Below, piece after piece: positions 8,715 through 17,054 of a stretch of DNA of 64,000 bases. The translations under genes were made by a program, and so were the position numbers. Each line of letters opens with the position of its first letter. The stretch's first letter is position 1. Location: contig CP060238.1 of assembly GCA_023898765.1 (NCBI GenBank), positions 1,798,001-1,862,000 of the forward strand, given 5' to 3'. The notes below the pieces were generated by a model. That model saw only the letters and a list, made by a program, of their open reading frames with translations, ran no database searches and had not been told where the DNA came from. The DNA comes from Rhodospirillales bacterium. GTDB taxonomy: Bacteria > Pseudomonadota > Alphaproteobacteria > Micavibrionales > Micavibrionaceae.

Positions 8715-8742
8715 TTGAACCGGTCAACGGAGAGGCTATAAC
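8715..8742 (+). promoter_or_regulatory. Candidate dnaK promoter
   Basis: TTGAAC (8715-8720) and TATAAC (8737-8742) are separated by 16 bases, about 28 bases before the dnaK start. The -35 resembles the CTTGAA core of alphaproteobacterial heat-shock (RpoH) promoters, although the -10 fits a general promoter as well. The assignment to RpoH is an inference. A strong ribosome binding site (AAGGAG) follows at about 8756. Confidence 0.45.
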
Positions 8743-8770
8743 TCTTGCTTATTATAAGGAGATAAAAACC

Positions 8771-10720
8771 ATGTCTAAAGTCATTGGAATTGACCTCGGA
8801 ACCACGAATTCCTGCGTTGCCGTCATGGACGGCAAAGAATCCAGAATTATTGAAAATGCGGAAGGCGCGCGGACGACCCCGTCGATGGTGGCCTTCACCA
8901 AAGATGGCGAGCGCCTTGTCGGGCAGCCTGCCAAGCGTCAGGCCGTCACCAATCCTGAGAGCACCCTTTACGCGATCAAGCGCCTGATCGGCCGGCCGTT
9001 TGACGATCCTGAAGTCAAGGATATGGCCCGCAAGACCCCTTTTAAAATCATCAAGGGAGACAATGGCGATGCGTGGGTGGAAGTGGACGGCGAAAAAATG
9101 GCACCGTCCCAGATTTCGGCCATGATTTTGCAGAAAATGAAGGAAACGGCGGAAGATTTCCTGGGGGAAAAAGTCGATCAGGCGGTTATTACCGTACCGG
9201 CCTATTTCAACGATTCCCAGCGTCAGGCCACGAAAGACGCCGGTAAAATTGCCGGTCTGGAAGTCCTGAGGATTATCAACGAGCCGACTGCCGCGGCGCT
9301 GGCTTACGGGCTGGATAAAAAAGCTTCCGGCACCATTGTCGTTTATGACCTTGGCGGCGGAACCTTCGACGTCTCCGTTCTGGAGATCGGCGATGGCGTA
9401 TTCGAAGTCAAGTCCACGAACGGGGACACCTTCCTCGGCGGGGAGGATTTTGACCTGCGCATTATCGATTACCTCGCGGATGAATTTAAAAAAGAACAAG
9501 GCATCGACCTGCGCAAAGACAAGCTGGCGTTGCAGCGCCTGAAAGAAGCGGCGGAAAAAGCGAAGATCGAACTGTCTTCCGCGCAAAGCACGGACGTCAA
9601 CCTGCCCTTTATCACGGCGGACGCTTCCGGCCCCAAACACCTGAACATCAAGCTCTCCCGCGCCAAGCTGGAAAGCCTTGTCGATGATCTTATCAAACGC
9701 ACCAAAGATCCCGTGAAGGCCGCCCTGAAAGATGCGGGGCTGAAACCGTCCGATATCGACGATGTGGTGCTGGTCGGCGGGATGACCCGCATGCCCAAAA
9801 TCATTGAATCCGTCAAGGATTTCTTCGGCAAGGAACCGCATAAGGGTGTGAACCCGGATGAGGTCGTGGCCGACGGCGCCGCCATTCAGGGCGGCGTGCT
9901 GCAAGGCGACGTGAAAGACGTCCTGCTTCTGGATGTGACACCTCTGTCTTTGGGAATCGAAACATTGGGCGGGGTATTTACCCGTCTGATCGACCGGAAC
10001 ACGACCATCCCGACCAAAAAATCCCAGGTCTTTTCGACGGCGGAAGACAATCAGTCTGCCGTGACCATCCGCGTCTTTCAGGGAGAGCGGGAAATGGCCG
10101 CCGACAACAAGGTTCTGGGACAGTTTGATCTTGTGGGGATTCCAAGCGCGCCGCGCGGCGTGCCGCAAATCGAAGTGACGTTCGACATTGATGCGAACGG
10201 GATTGTGCAGGTTTCCGCCAAGGACAAAGCGACCGGCAAGGAACAGCAAATCCGTATTCAGGCCAGCGGCGGATTATCCGATGCCGATATTGAGCAAATG
10301 GTCAAAGATGCCGAAAGCCATGCCGATGAAGACAAAGAGCGCCGCGCCGCCGTTGAAGCCCGCAACGGTGCCGAAAGCCTGATCCATCAGACCGAAAGCA
10401 CGATCAAGGATCTGGGCGGCGATGTCCCGGCGGAAGAAAAAACCGCCATCGATGCGGCGATGGAAGACCTTAAATCTGCGCTGAAAGATGAAGGAAGCTC
10501 TGTCGATGTCTTGAAAGAAAAAACGGATGCGCTGATGCAGGCCTCCATGAAGCTGGGCGAAATGGCCTACCGCAAGGCACAGGAAGATGCCGCCGGAGAG
10601 GCCGATAACGCCGCGCCGGAGAATAAAGGTGAAAGCGCTTCCGCCGGCGATGATGATGTCGTCGATGCGGATTTCACCGAAGTGGATGAAAACGCCGAAG
10701 ACGACAAAAAATCGGCTTAA
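8771..10720 (+). CDS. dnaK: Molecular chaperone DnaK (Hsp70)
   Basis: 649 residues, full length. The nucleotide-binding domain starts with IGIDLGTTNSCVAV (residues 5-18) and includes VYDLGGGTFDVSVLEIGDG and VLVGGMTRMPKI; the substrate domain contains LLLDVTPLSLGIETLGG. The C-terminal tail is acidic (DVVDADFTEVDENAEDDKK). DnaK folds and refolds proteins with DnaJ and GrpE. In most alphaproteobacteria dnaJ follows at a short distance; here an AT-rich gene and a palindromic repeat separate them by about 635 bases. Confidence 0.98.
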   Translation: MSKVIGIDLGTTNSCVAVMDGKESRIIENAEGARTTPSMVAFTKDGERLVGQPAKRQAVTNPESTLYAIKRLIGRPFDDPEVKDMARKTPFKIIKGDNGDAWVEVDGEKMAPSQISAMILQKMKETAEDFLGEKVDQAVITVPAYFNDSQRQATKDAGKIAGLEVLRIINEPTAAALAYGLDKKASGTIVVYDLGGGTFDVSVLEIGDGVFEVKSTNGDTFLGGEDFDLRIIDYLADEFKKEQGIDLRKDKLALQRLKEAAEKAKIELSSAQSTDVNLPFITADASGPKHLNIKLSRAKLESLVDDLIKRTKDPVKAALKDAGLKPSDIDDVVLVGGMTRMPKIIESVKDFFGKEPHKGVNPDEVVADGAAIQGGVLQGDVKDVLLLDVTPLSLGIETLGGVFTRLIDRNTTIPTKKSQVFSTAEDNQSAVTIRVFQGEREMAADNKVLGQFDLVGIPSAPRGVPQIEVTFDIDANGIVQVSAKDKATGKEQQIRIQASGGLSDADIEQMVKDAESHADEDKERRAAVEARNGAESLIHQTESTIKDLGGDVPAEEKTAIDAAMEDLKSALKDEGSSVDVLKEKTDALMQASMKLGEMAYRKAQEDAAGEADNAAPENKGESASAGDDDVVDADFTEVDENAEDDKKSA

Positions 10721-10731
10721 ACTTAACAACT

Positions 10732-10812
10732 GTCATTGCGAGGAATGAATATGACGAAGCAATCCAAAACAATAGATTGCCGCGTCAGCCTTTCAGCCCT
10801 CCTCGCAATGAC
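10732..10812. repeat. Palindromic intergenic repeat (GTCATTGCGAGG type)
   Basis: Perfect 12-base arms, GTCATTGCGAGG at 10732-10743 and CCTCGCAATGAC at 10801-10812, enclose a loop containing GACGAAGCAATCC. A relative is found at 21300-21419. The type is a widespread intergenic palindrome. Sitting 12 bases after the dnaK stop, it could act as a processing or attenuation structure for the dnaK transcript. Confidence 0.8.
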
Positions 10813-10835
10813 GTTTTCATATAGAACCTGAAAAA

Positions 10836-11363
10836 ATGACAGTTACTATTTTCATGAACATGTCTGCTGACGGCTTTATTGCCAAAGAAGATAATTCGGT
10901 TCCTTTCATCTCTGATGAAGAATGGAAGGTTTATGTGGGGACTGCTCAAAAATCCGATGCCTTGATTGTAGGGCGCCATACTTATGATGAAATGATAAAG
11001 GCTGGAGACTTTAACGAGATAGGAACGCCCCGCACCATTGTTGTTACGCAGAATGACCAATTAACATCCCCCTCAGAAAACGTATTTTTCTCATCGGAGT
11101 CTCCTGAAAATATTATTTACGCCCTAAACAAAGAAGGGCTTAAAAACATTCTTGTTTGTGGTGGAGCACAAATTAACGCTCTGTTTTTAAAAGAAAAATG
11201 CGTAAACAAAATTAATATTTGCATCTCTCCCTATCTTCTAGGGGGCGGGATTCCCTTTCTAAAAGAGGATAAATGTGAAACCGACTTGTCCTTGGAAAGT
11301 TTTGAAAAGATAGGGAATGGCTCTGTTTTATTAAAATATAAAATAGAGAACCATAATGTCTAA
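10836..11363 (+). CDS. Dihydrofolate reductase/RibD-like reductase family protein
   Basis: 175 residues. MTVTIFMNMSADGFIAKEDN, ALIVGRHTYDEM, the phosphate-loop-like LVCGGAQINALFL and YLLGGGIPFL are the usual order of the RibD C-terminal/DHFR-like NADPH-dependent reductase family (YyaP/YwjB type). The substrate is unknown. Codons are visibly more A/T-ending than in dnaK and dnaJ. It lies between a palindromic repeat and dnaJ, and its stop overlaps the dnaJ start by eight bases, so dnaJ translation could be coupled to it. Likely a horizontally acquired gene. Confidence 0.8.
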   Translation: MTVTIFMNMSADGFIAKEDNSVPFISDEEWKVYVGTAQKSDALIVGRHTYDEMIKAGDFNEIGTPRTIVVTQNDQLTSPSENVFFSSESPENIIYALNKEGLKNILVCGGAQINALFLKEKCVNKINICISPYLLGGGIPFLKEDKCETDLSLESFEKIGNGSVLLKYKIENHNV

Positions 11364-12519
11364 AGATTTTTACAAAACATTGGGCGTCTCCAAAGACGCG
11401 GACGCGGCGGAAATTAAAAAAGCCTACCGCAATCTCGCGCTGAAATATCATCCGGACCAGAACAAGGATGATGAAAAAGCCGAAGCCAAATTCAAGGAAC
11501 TCAACGAAGCCTACGACGTTTTAAAAGACGAACAAAAACGCGCCGCCTACGATCAATACGGCGCGGCGGCCTTTGACGGTTCCATGGGCGGCGGCGGCGC
11601 GGGCGGATTCAACCCGTCCGACTTTCAGGGATTTGGCGGCGCCTTTTCCGATATTTTTGAAGACATGTTCGGGAATATGGGCGCGCGCGGCGGTATGGGC
11701 GGCGGACGCAGCGGCGCGATGCGCGGCGCGGACATGCAATATACGATGGAAATCTCCCTTGAAGATGCCTTTAAGGGCAAAGAAATCACCATCAAGGTTC
11801 CTATCAACGATACCTGCGGGGAATGCAGCGGCTCCGGCGTGGAAAAGGGCAGCTCTGCGGAAACCTGCCCCACCTGTGACGGCGCGGGGCGCATGCGCGC
11901 GCAGCAGGGATTTTTTACCATTGAGCGTGCCTGCTCCACTTGCGGCGGGGCCGGCCAGATTATCCGAAATCCTTGTAAAAAATGTTCCGGTACGGGCCGC
12001 GTGCGCCGTGAAAAAACCCTTAAAGTCAATGTCCCGGCAGGGATTGATAGCGGGCGGCGGATCCGTCTCACCGGCGAAGGCGAAGCGGGCATGCGCGGCG
12101 GGCCGTCCGGCGATCTTTATGTTCTTGTTGCCATCAAGCCGCATAAATTTTTCCGCCGGGATGTGACCAACCTGCATTGCCGCGTTCCGATCCCGATGAC
12201 CACGGCCACGCTGGGCGATGAAATCGAAGTCCCCACCATTGAAGGCGGCCGTACCAAGGTGAAGATTCCTGCAGGCACGCAAACCGGGACACGGCTGCGC
12301 CTCAAAGGCAAAGGGATGAGCGTCATGCGCAGCGCGTCGCGCGGCGACATGTATATCGAAATTTTTGTGGAAACGCCGGTAAATCTGGACAAAAGCCAAA
12401 AAGACCTCTTCCGCAAGCTGGCGGAAGATTTAGGGCGCGGCAATCCTGACAAACACTCTCCGGAATCCGGCTCTTTCATCAAAAAAATGAAAGCCCTCTG
12501 GGATGATTTAACGGAGTAA
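11356..12519 (+). CDS. dnaJ: Co-chaperone DnaJ (Hsp40)
   Basis: 387 residues with all class I domains: J domain (1-70) with HPD at residues 32-34, a Gly/Phe segment (GGGGAGGFNPSDFQGFGG), four zinc-binding repeats (CGECSGSG, CPTCDGAG, CSTCGGAG, CKKCSGTG), then the C-terminal substrate domains. It stimulates the DnaK ATPase and delivers substrates. Its start lies inside the end of the reductase-like gene, with only a weak GAGA upstream, so coupling to that gene is likely. A thioesterase gene follows after two bases. Confidence 0.97.
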   Translation: MSKDFYKTLGVSKDADAAEIKKAYRNLALKYHPDQNKDDEKAEAKFKELNEAYDVLKDEQKRAAYDQYGAAAFDGSMGGGGAGGFNPSDFQGFGGAFSDIFEDMFGNMGARGGMGGGRSGAMRGADMQYTMEISLEDAFKGKEITIKVPINDTCGECSGSGVEKGSSAETCPTCDGAGRMRAQQGFFTIERACSTCGGAGQIIRNPCKKCSGTGRVRREKTLKVNVPAGIDSGRRIRLTGEGEAGMRGGPSGDLYVLVAIKPHKFFRRDVTNLHCRVPIPMTTATLGDEIEVPTIEGGRTKVKIPAGTQTGTRLRLKGKGMSVMRSASRGDMYIEIFVETPVNLDKSQKDLFRKLAEDLGRGNPDKHSPESGSFIKKMKALWDDLTE

Positions 12520-12521
12520 AA

Positions 12522-12953
12522 ATGTCCATCTGGTTTAAAGAATACACGCTTGAGGATTTGAACGAAGCCCGCGGCCTGCGGAAAGATCATATCAACAGGC
12601 ATCTGGACATCCGCTTCACGGAAATCGGGGAGGATTATCTGAAGGCGACCATGCCCGTTGACGGTCGCACCGTGCAGCCTTTTGGCATTTTGCATGGCGG
12701 GGCGTCCTGCGTGCTGGCGGAAACGCTCGGCAGCGTCGCGGCCTGGATGTGCGTGGACCCGGACAAGCAGCGCGGCGTCGGCATCGAGATCAACGCCAAC
12801 CATTTACGTCCCGTAAGCGAGGGGCTGGTTACAGGCATTTGCAAACCTGTCCAGACCGGCCGCAGCATACATGTCTGGCAGATTGATATTTTCAATGATG
12901 CAGGAAAAATGAACTGCACTTCCCGTTTGACTCTGGCGATTAAGGATATTTAA
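12522..12953 (+). CDS. Hotdog-fold acyl-CoA thioesterase (YdiI/PaaI type)
   Basis: 143 residues. The active-site segment QPFGILHGGASCVLAETLGS, with the catalytic Glu in LAETLGS, and GVGIEINANHLRPV match the hotdog thioesterases related to YdiI/MenI and EntH. Such enzymes hydrolyse aromatic or medium-chain acyl-CoA; the exact substrate cannot be told. It begins two bases after the dnaJ stop, so it is likely translated from the dnaJ message. Confidence 0.88.
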   Translation: MSIWFKEYTLEDLNEARGLRKDHINRHLDIRFTEIGEDYLKATMPVDGRTVQPFGILHGGASCVLAETLGSVAAWMCVDPDKQRGVGIEINANHLRPVSEGLVTGICKPVQTGRSIHVWQIDIFNDAGKMNCTSRLTLAIKDI

Positions 12954-12975
12954 TCTGCTTTCAACACGGGAGATT

Positions 12976-13042
12976 TTTTAACACGAAGAAAAGAAATAAA
13001 AACTTCGTGGTCTTCTTTAACTCTGTTTCCTTCGTGTTAAAA
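12976..13042. repeat. Inverted repeat in the dapB leader
   Basis: Perfect 13-base arms, TTTTAACACGAAG (12976-12988) and CTTCGTGTTAAAA (13030-13042), flank a 41-base centre holding another CTTCGTG. It fills most of the gap before dapB. The sequence type resembles dispersed TTCGTG/CACGAAG intergenic repeats. It could form a long hairpin at the dapB 5' end. Confidence 0.7.
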
Positions 13043-13069
13043 TAATTTACGGCTAAAAAGGGACGAAAA

Positions 13070-13780
13070 ATGAAAACAGGCATTACAGGTTACAAGGGCC
13101 GCATGGGGCAAATGCTGGTGCAGGAAATAGAAGCGCAGGACGGGCTCTCCTATTTCGGCGGCACGGAAGAAGGCGACGATCCCGCCGCCCTTTTTGAAGA
13201 GGCCGACTGCGTGATTGACTTCACCGTGCCGGACGCCACGCGCAAGCATATCTGGCTGGCGGCGAAAAACCATACCCCTCTCATTATCGGCACCACGGGC
13301 CTCACCGAAAAAGACGAAAAAGAAATGGCGGATGCCGCGAAGGAAACGGTTATCGTGCATGCGGCAAATATGAGCGTCGGCGTGAATATGATTCTGGCGC
13401 TTGTGGAGCAGGCCGCCGCCCGCCTCGGCCCGGAATGGGATATTGAAATTTCGGAGACCCATCACAAACACAAAATCGACGCCCCGTCCGGTACGGCGCT
13501 AGCACTTGGGAAAGCGGCGCAGGCCGGTCGCGGCAGCGGGAATTTTGTAACGGACCGCAGCGGCAAAAGAAACGCCGGCGATATCGGCTTTGCCGTCCAG
13601 CGCGGCAGCGATGTTGTAGGCGAACACACGCTCACCTTTTTCGGCGCGGGCGAACGCGTGGAAATCGGTCATAAGGCAACGGACAGAAGCATCTTTGCAA
13701 AGGGGGCCTTGCGCGCCGCGCTATGGACCAAAGACCGGCCCAACGGTCTCTACACCATGCGGGATGTGCTGGATCTATAG
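13070..13780 (+). CDS. dapB: 4-hydroxy-tetrahydrodipicolinate reductase
   Basis: 236 residues, about 30 shorter than the E. coli enzyme. NAD(P)-binding GYKGRMG is at residues 7-13; the substrate motif HHKHKIDAPSGTAL is at 131-144. It catalyses the NAD(P)H-dependent step of the diaminopimelate/lysine pathway, supplying peptidoglycan and lysine. The shortening falls between the nucleotide domain and the catalytic motif; all catalytic elements are present. AAAAGGGACG before the ATG supplies a ribosome binding site. The 3' end overlaps the convergent ogt gene by six bases. Confidence 0.95.
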   Translation: MKTGITGYKGRMGQMLVQEIEAQDGLSYFGGTEEGDDPAALFEEADCVIDFTVPDATRKHIWLAAKNHTPLIIGTTGLTEKDEKEMADAAKETVIVHAANMSVGVNMILALVEQAAARLGPEWDIEISETHHKHKIDAPSGTALALGKAAQAGRGSGNFVTDRSGKRNAGDIGFAVQRGSDVVGEHTLTFFGAGERVEIGHKATDRSIFAKGALRAALWTKDRPNGLYTMRDVLDL

Positions 13781-14308
13781 ACCTTCGGCCTTTAGAATTT
13801 TCTCTTTCAGCCCTACGCCCCATCCGTAATTGCCCAGCTTGCCGGAAGCTTGCACGACCCGGTGACACGGCACGACCAGCGAGACAGGATTTTCACCAAC
13901 CGCCGTTCCCACGGCGCGCGAGGCGTTGGGGCTTCCAATATCGTTGGCCACATCGCCGTAACTTACGACCTGCCCTTTGGGGATTTTAAGAAGCGCCTGC
14001 CAAACGGAAATTTGAAAATCCGTGCCGCGCAAATCAAGCGGGATATCGGCAAGGCGGTCCTCCCGCCACGCCTTCAAAACGCGCGCCGCCATGTCTTTTG
14101 TCGCGGTCTCATCTTCAATAAAAGCGGCTTCGGGAAAGAATGCCTTCATACGGGTCAGGCCATCGCCTTTATACGCCCCCGCTTTCCTGGAAACCATGAA
14201 ACCGAGCCAGCACACGCCCTTTTCGCTCATGCCCAGCACCATTTTGCCCAAAGGGCTCTCATGAATGCCATAGGTAATTTTCTTCATGGGGCTGAGTATA
14301 CGCCCCAT
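13775..14308 (-). CDS. ogt: Methylated-DNA-protein cysteine methyltransferase
   Basis: 177 residues. The C-terminal domain has the helix-turn-helix stretch IPKGQVVSYGDVA, the Arg finger in ASRAVGTAVGENP and the acceptor-cysteine motif VPCHRV (147-151), followed by LGNYGWGVGLKEKIL. The suicide enzyme removes alkyl groups from O6-alkylguanine. A second Met at residue 8 (14287) is an equally possible start; neither has a clear ribosome binding site. No Ada-type N-terminal regulatory domain is present. Confidence 0.93.
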   Translation of the reverse strand: MGRILSPMKKITYGIHESPLGKMVLGMSEKGVCWLGFMVSRKAGAYKGDGLTRMKAFFPEAAFIEDETATKDMAARVLKAWREDRLADIPLDLRGTDFQISVWQALLKIPKGQVVSYGDVANDIGSPNASRAVGTAVGENPVSLVVPCHRVVQASGKLGNYGWGVGLKEKILKAEGL

Positions 14309-14335
14309 GAGATAAAAAGAAAATATTGCTGAGAG

Positions 14336-14554
14336 CTATTTGTTCTCGGGCGCAGCAGGATGAGGGCTGTAAATGCGCCGACGGGTAACAGGATCCTCTC
14401 CCACTTCATACAGGTTCCCTAAATTGTCAGGGGAAGCCTCCGTTATCAACCCGCCTTTCGGTCTAGGCCGCGGCCATTGTGTTTCCTTCGGACAATTCGC
14501 CCTAAAATTTCGTCCTGAACCGGCTTCCTTGCCAAACTCTTCATTAACACCCAT
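14336..14554 (-). CDS. Small protein of unknown function
   Basis: 72 residues, not recognised. GAGGGAG lies eight bases before the ATG, the best evidence that it is expressed. The protein is polar and Pro/Arg-rich (PRPRPKGGLI, DPVTRRRIYSPHP), without transmembrane segment or Cys pair. It lies 27 bases upstream of ogt on the same strand and is divergent from nth. Confidence 0.5.
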   Translation of the reverse strand: MGVNEEFGKEAGSGRNFRANCPKETQWPRPRPKGGLITEASPDNLGNLYEVGEDPVTRRRIYSPHPAAPENK

Positions 14555-14616
14555 AGTTACACTCCCTCTTCTTTAAGATCAGATTTTTACAACAGTTTTA
14601 TGGTTATGTCAATAAA

Positions 14617-15264
14617 ATGAAACAGGAAAATATCCAGAAATTCTTCCGGCTTTTACAGGAAAAAGATCCCGCGCCCAAGGGGGAGTTGAACTACACCAAC
14701 CCTTTTACCCTGCTGGTGGCGGTCGTTTTGTCCGCCCAGGCCACAGATAAAGGGGTTAACAAAGCCACCCCCGCCCTCTTTGCCGCTGCCGACACGCCCG
14801 AAAAAATGACGGCGCTGGGGGAAGAAAAAATCCGGGAGCACGTCAAAACCATCGGCCTGTTCAACACCAAGGCCAAAAATATTTACAGGCTGTCCCAAAT
14901 TCTGGTGGAAGAATACGGCGGGGCCGTTCCGCAGACACGGGAAGAGCTTGTGAAGCTTCCCGGCGTCGGACGCAAGACGGCCAATGTCGTTTTGAATATT
15001 GCTTTCGGGCAACCAACCATTGCGGTTGACACGCATATTTTCCGCGTGGGAAACCGCACCGGCCTTGCCCCCGGAAAAACGCCGGAAAAGGTTGAACAAA
15101 AACTTGAAAAAGTGATCCCGCCGGACTTCAGGCTGCATGCCCATCACTGGCTGATCCTGCTGGGGCGCTATATCTGCAAGGCCCGCAAGCCGGACTGCGC
15201 CGCGTGCCCCGTTCGAACCGTTTGTGAATATAAGGAAAAAACGCCGAGAGCAAACAGCGTTTAA
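14617..15264 (+). CDS. nth: Endonuclease III
   Basis: 215 residues. It has the helix-hairpin-helix LPGVGRKTANVVLN with the catalytic Lys, the catalytic Asp in VDTHIFRVGNRTGLAPG, and the C-terminal 4Fe-4S ligands CKARKPDCAACPVRTVC. A bifunctional glycosylase/AP lyase for oxidised pyrimidines. It is monocistronic, ending just before an inverted-repeat element at 15265. Confidence 0.96.
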   Translation: MKQENIQKFFRLLQEKDPAPKGELNYTNPFTLLVAVVLSAQATDKGVNKATPALFAAADTPEKMTALGEEKIREHVKTIGLFNTKAKNIYRLSQILVEEYGGAVPQTREELVKLPGVGRKTANVVLNIAFGQPTIAVDTHIFRVGNRTGLAPGKTPEKVEQKLEKVIPPDFRLHAHHWLILLGRYICKARKPDCAACPVRTVCEYKEKTPRANSV

Positions 15265-15340
15265 TTTGGATCAGGCGCGAGGAGCGAAGCGTAGAAACCT
15301 ACGTGAGCGACGAAGCAACGCAGTCCAAAAGAAACGATGG
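15265..15340. repeat. Covarying inverted-repeat element, copy 1
   Basis: Outer arms TTTGGA (15265-15270) and TCCAAA (15324-15329); central hairpin CGTAG/CTACG (15290-15303); conserved segments GCGAGGAGCG and GCGACGAAGCAAC between, and GATGGC after the right arm. The same architecture recurs at 19421-19505 with compensatory changes in the central stem, so the folded form seems conserved. It lies between the convergent nth and a membrane-protein gene. Confidence 0.75.
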
Positions 15341-15345
15341 CAGCT

Positions 15346-15939
15346 CTAACCCGCCTGCGGGTCCTTTTGGATATAGAGCGCGAAAATCTGCCTGAAACTT
15401 TCGGCGATCCGGTTCCGGCGGTCTTCGTACAGGCCCCGCATACAGCTTCCGGCGACAGGCGCCTCGCCTGCGCGGGCCGTGTCCCGGTACCGGAATTCAT
15501 AATGCGACACGTTTTCAGCGTCGGCACTGTCTCCCGCCGCCGTAAAATAAACATCCAGAACGCACTCCGCATTCCTGTACTGCCAGACAATGCTCGGCAG
15601 GTCTTTGCGTTCCAGATCGGGGCCGGCAAGAATAAGGCGGACCTCTTCGCCATGCAGCTTCATCAGGTTTTCCGGCGTCCGGGCAATCGCCGCCTGAACG
15701 TCCTGGGCATAGCGCATCATCTGCCCTTTATTCATCGCGGACAAATCCGCGGTCTTCCCGGAAAAAGAGAACAACCCGATATTGGCGTTATTGCAGCTTC
15801 CCACCAGAAACAGAGATAGCGCCAGAGCGGTTCCAAGCCCGAAATTTTGACCTTTTCGGCGCAAAAGCCACTCACGGCAGGCGCCGCGCGCAAAAGCCTG
15901 CGCCAAAAAATCTTTAATCCGGGAGATGATAACAACCAT
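15346..15939 (-). CDS. Membrane-anchored protein of unknown function
   Basis: 197 residues. After about 30 residues rich in Arg comes one hydrophobic helix (GTALALSLFLVGSC), which resembles a lipobox (VGSC) but sits further in than usual, so either lipoprotein or N-in single-pass anchor is possible. The rest is a soluble domain with two Cys (NAECVLDVYF, GSCMRGLYEDRR). No family recognised. No ribosome binding site is evident before the only Met start. Confidence 0.55.
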   Translation of the reverse strand: MVVIISRIKDFLAQAFARGACREWLLRRKGQNFGLGTALALSLFLVGSCNNANIGLFSFSGKTADLSAMNKGQMMRYAQDVQAAIARTPENLMKLHGEEVRLILAGPDLERKDLPSIVWQYRNAECVLDVYFTAAGDSADAENVSHYEFRYRDTARAGEAPVAGSCMRGLYEDRRNRIAESFRQIFALYIQKDPQAG

Positions 15940-15949
15940 TTAAACGTAA

Positions 15950-15975
15950 GAAACCCGCTTCCATGAAGCGGGCTT
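15950..15975 (-). terminator. Terminator of the bactofilin gene
   Basis: CCCGCTTC and GAAGCGGG with a three-base loop form a hairpin about 20 bases past the bactofilin stop. On the minus strand it is followed by TTTCTT, a modest U-tract. Confidence 0.65.
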
Positions 15976-15995
15976 CCCTTATCCTTTTCCTGTTT

Positions 15996-16877
15996 CTACT
16001 CGGCAGCCGCCACCACTTTGTCGGCAAAAGGAAGCTCATTGCCGCTTTCCTGCTTTTTATTGCCCTTGGAAATCACTTTTCTGGGCGCGGAAGCGTCGGA
16101 TTTGGACTCCAGCGGGCTGACCCGTCCATCAAGCGTTGCGCCGGCCTCAACGGCAAGCTCCTTATAGGCAATTGCACCCGTGATGGAGCCGCCGGAGCGA
16201 ATGGTCAAAAGCCCCTTCACCGTCAGGTCGCCTTCGAAACGGCCGGCCACGGTCGCCTCGTCGATTTCGACTGTGCCGTAAAAAGCGCCGGTATCGGCAA
16301 TCTCCAGAATACTCGCCCCTTTCAGCGCCGCTTCCACAGTGCCTTCCACAACGAGATGCTCGCAAGCCTCGATCTCACCGGACATCGTGATACCTTTTCC
16401 AATCACCAGACGGTTGCCGCTGGAGGAATCGTTTGCCCCTTGCGGACCGGATTGCGCCGAAGCCATACCCGGATAGGCCCCCGGATATCCGCCACGTGCG
16501 CCGCCTGACTGATTCTGCCCATGGGGCTGGAAGTTTCCGCCCGGAATATCGGTCCGTCCGGCCTGCGCCGGGTCGTTTTGTTTGTTGTCCTGAGGCTGGT
16601 TAGGGGAAGTATTCATTTCTTGAGGTTCCTTTTTTTCTACGGGTTGAACTTGTTTATGATTTTGTTGCGGCGCCGGGTCATAAGACACAGGTCCTGTTAT
16701 GTTTTCATTTGCCAGAGGCGCATTCTCTTTGGGGTCGACATGGGTATAATTTCTGGCCGAGCCTTGTTCAAGAACTTTCGAACGCCGGAAGTCCCGCCCG
16801 CCTTCTGCAGTCTGTCCGGGGGCAGTTTCCTCTTGTGGCGAAGGGGCCTGCGGCTTGATTTTTTCTCTGTGAAACAT
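15996..16877 (-). CDS. Bactofilin family cytoskeletal protein
   Basis: 293 residues. The first 160 residues are a Pro/Gln/Asn-rich disordered region. The bactofilin beta-helix follows (LVIGKGITMSGEIEACEHLV, VEGTVEA, GTVEIDEATVAGRFEGDLTV, IRSGGSITGAI), then a short charged tail. Bactofilins polymerise without nucleotide and act as scaffolds for peptidoglycan enzymes or chromosome factors. The long N-terminal tail is unusual; typical proteins have 20-60 disordered residues. No M23 peptidase gene, the usual partner, is adjacent. The gene is monocistronic with its own terminator. Confidence 0.88.
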   Translation of the reverse strand: MFHREKIKPQAPSPQEETAPGQTAEGGRDFRRSKVLEQGSARNYTHVDPKENAPLANENITGPVSYDPAPQQNHKQVQPVEKKEPQEMNTSPNQPQDNKQNDPAQAGRTDIPGGNFQPHGQNQSGGARGGYPGAYPGMASAQSGPQGANDSSSGNRLVIGKGITMSGEIEACEHLVVEGTVEAALKGASILEIADTGAFYGTVEIDEATVAGRFEGDLTVKGLLTIRSGGSITGAIAYKELAVEAGATLDGRVSPLESKSDASAPRKVISKGNKKQESGNELPFADKVVAAAE

Positions 16878-17054
16878 GGTCTTTTATTTCCTCAAAGCGT
16901 GCGTCCCCGTCAAGGGCAACAGCTTTACAAAAACAACGTTATCTAGAATGGAAAAGACGCTACCATGCCCTCTTTGGACGCGCAATAGCTTAATCCGGTT
17001 TTTTCTGAAAAAATTATAACATGCTGAAATAAAATGGTTTTTTGTGTGGTTATC

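Noticed and set aside
5281..8770. CIRCE operator near hrcA, grpE or dnaK
   Set aside because: No TTAGCACTC-N9-GAGTGCTAA palindrome was seen in these leaders; groESL, its usual target, is not in the window.
8663..10249. 528-codon frame antisense to dnaK
   Set aside because: It mirrors the dnaK codon pattern, has no ribosome binding site and no recognisable domain.
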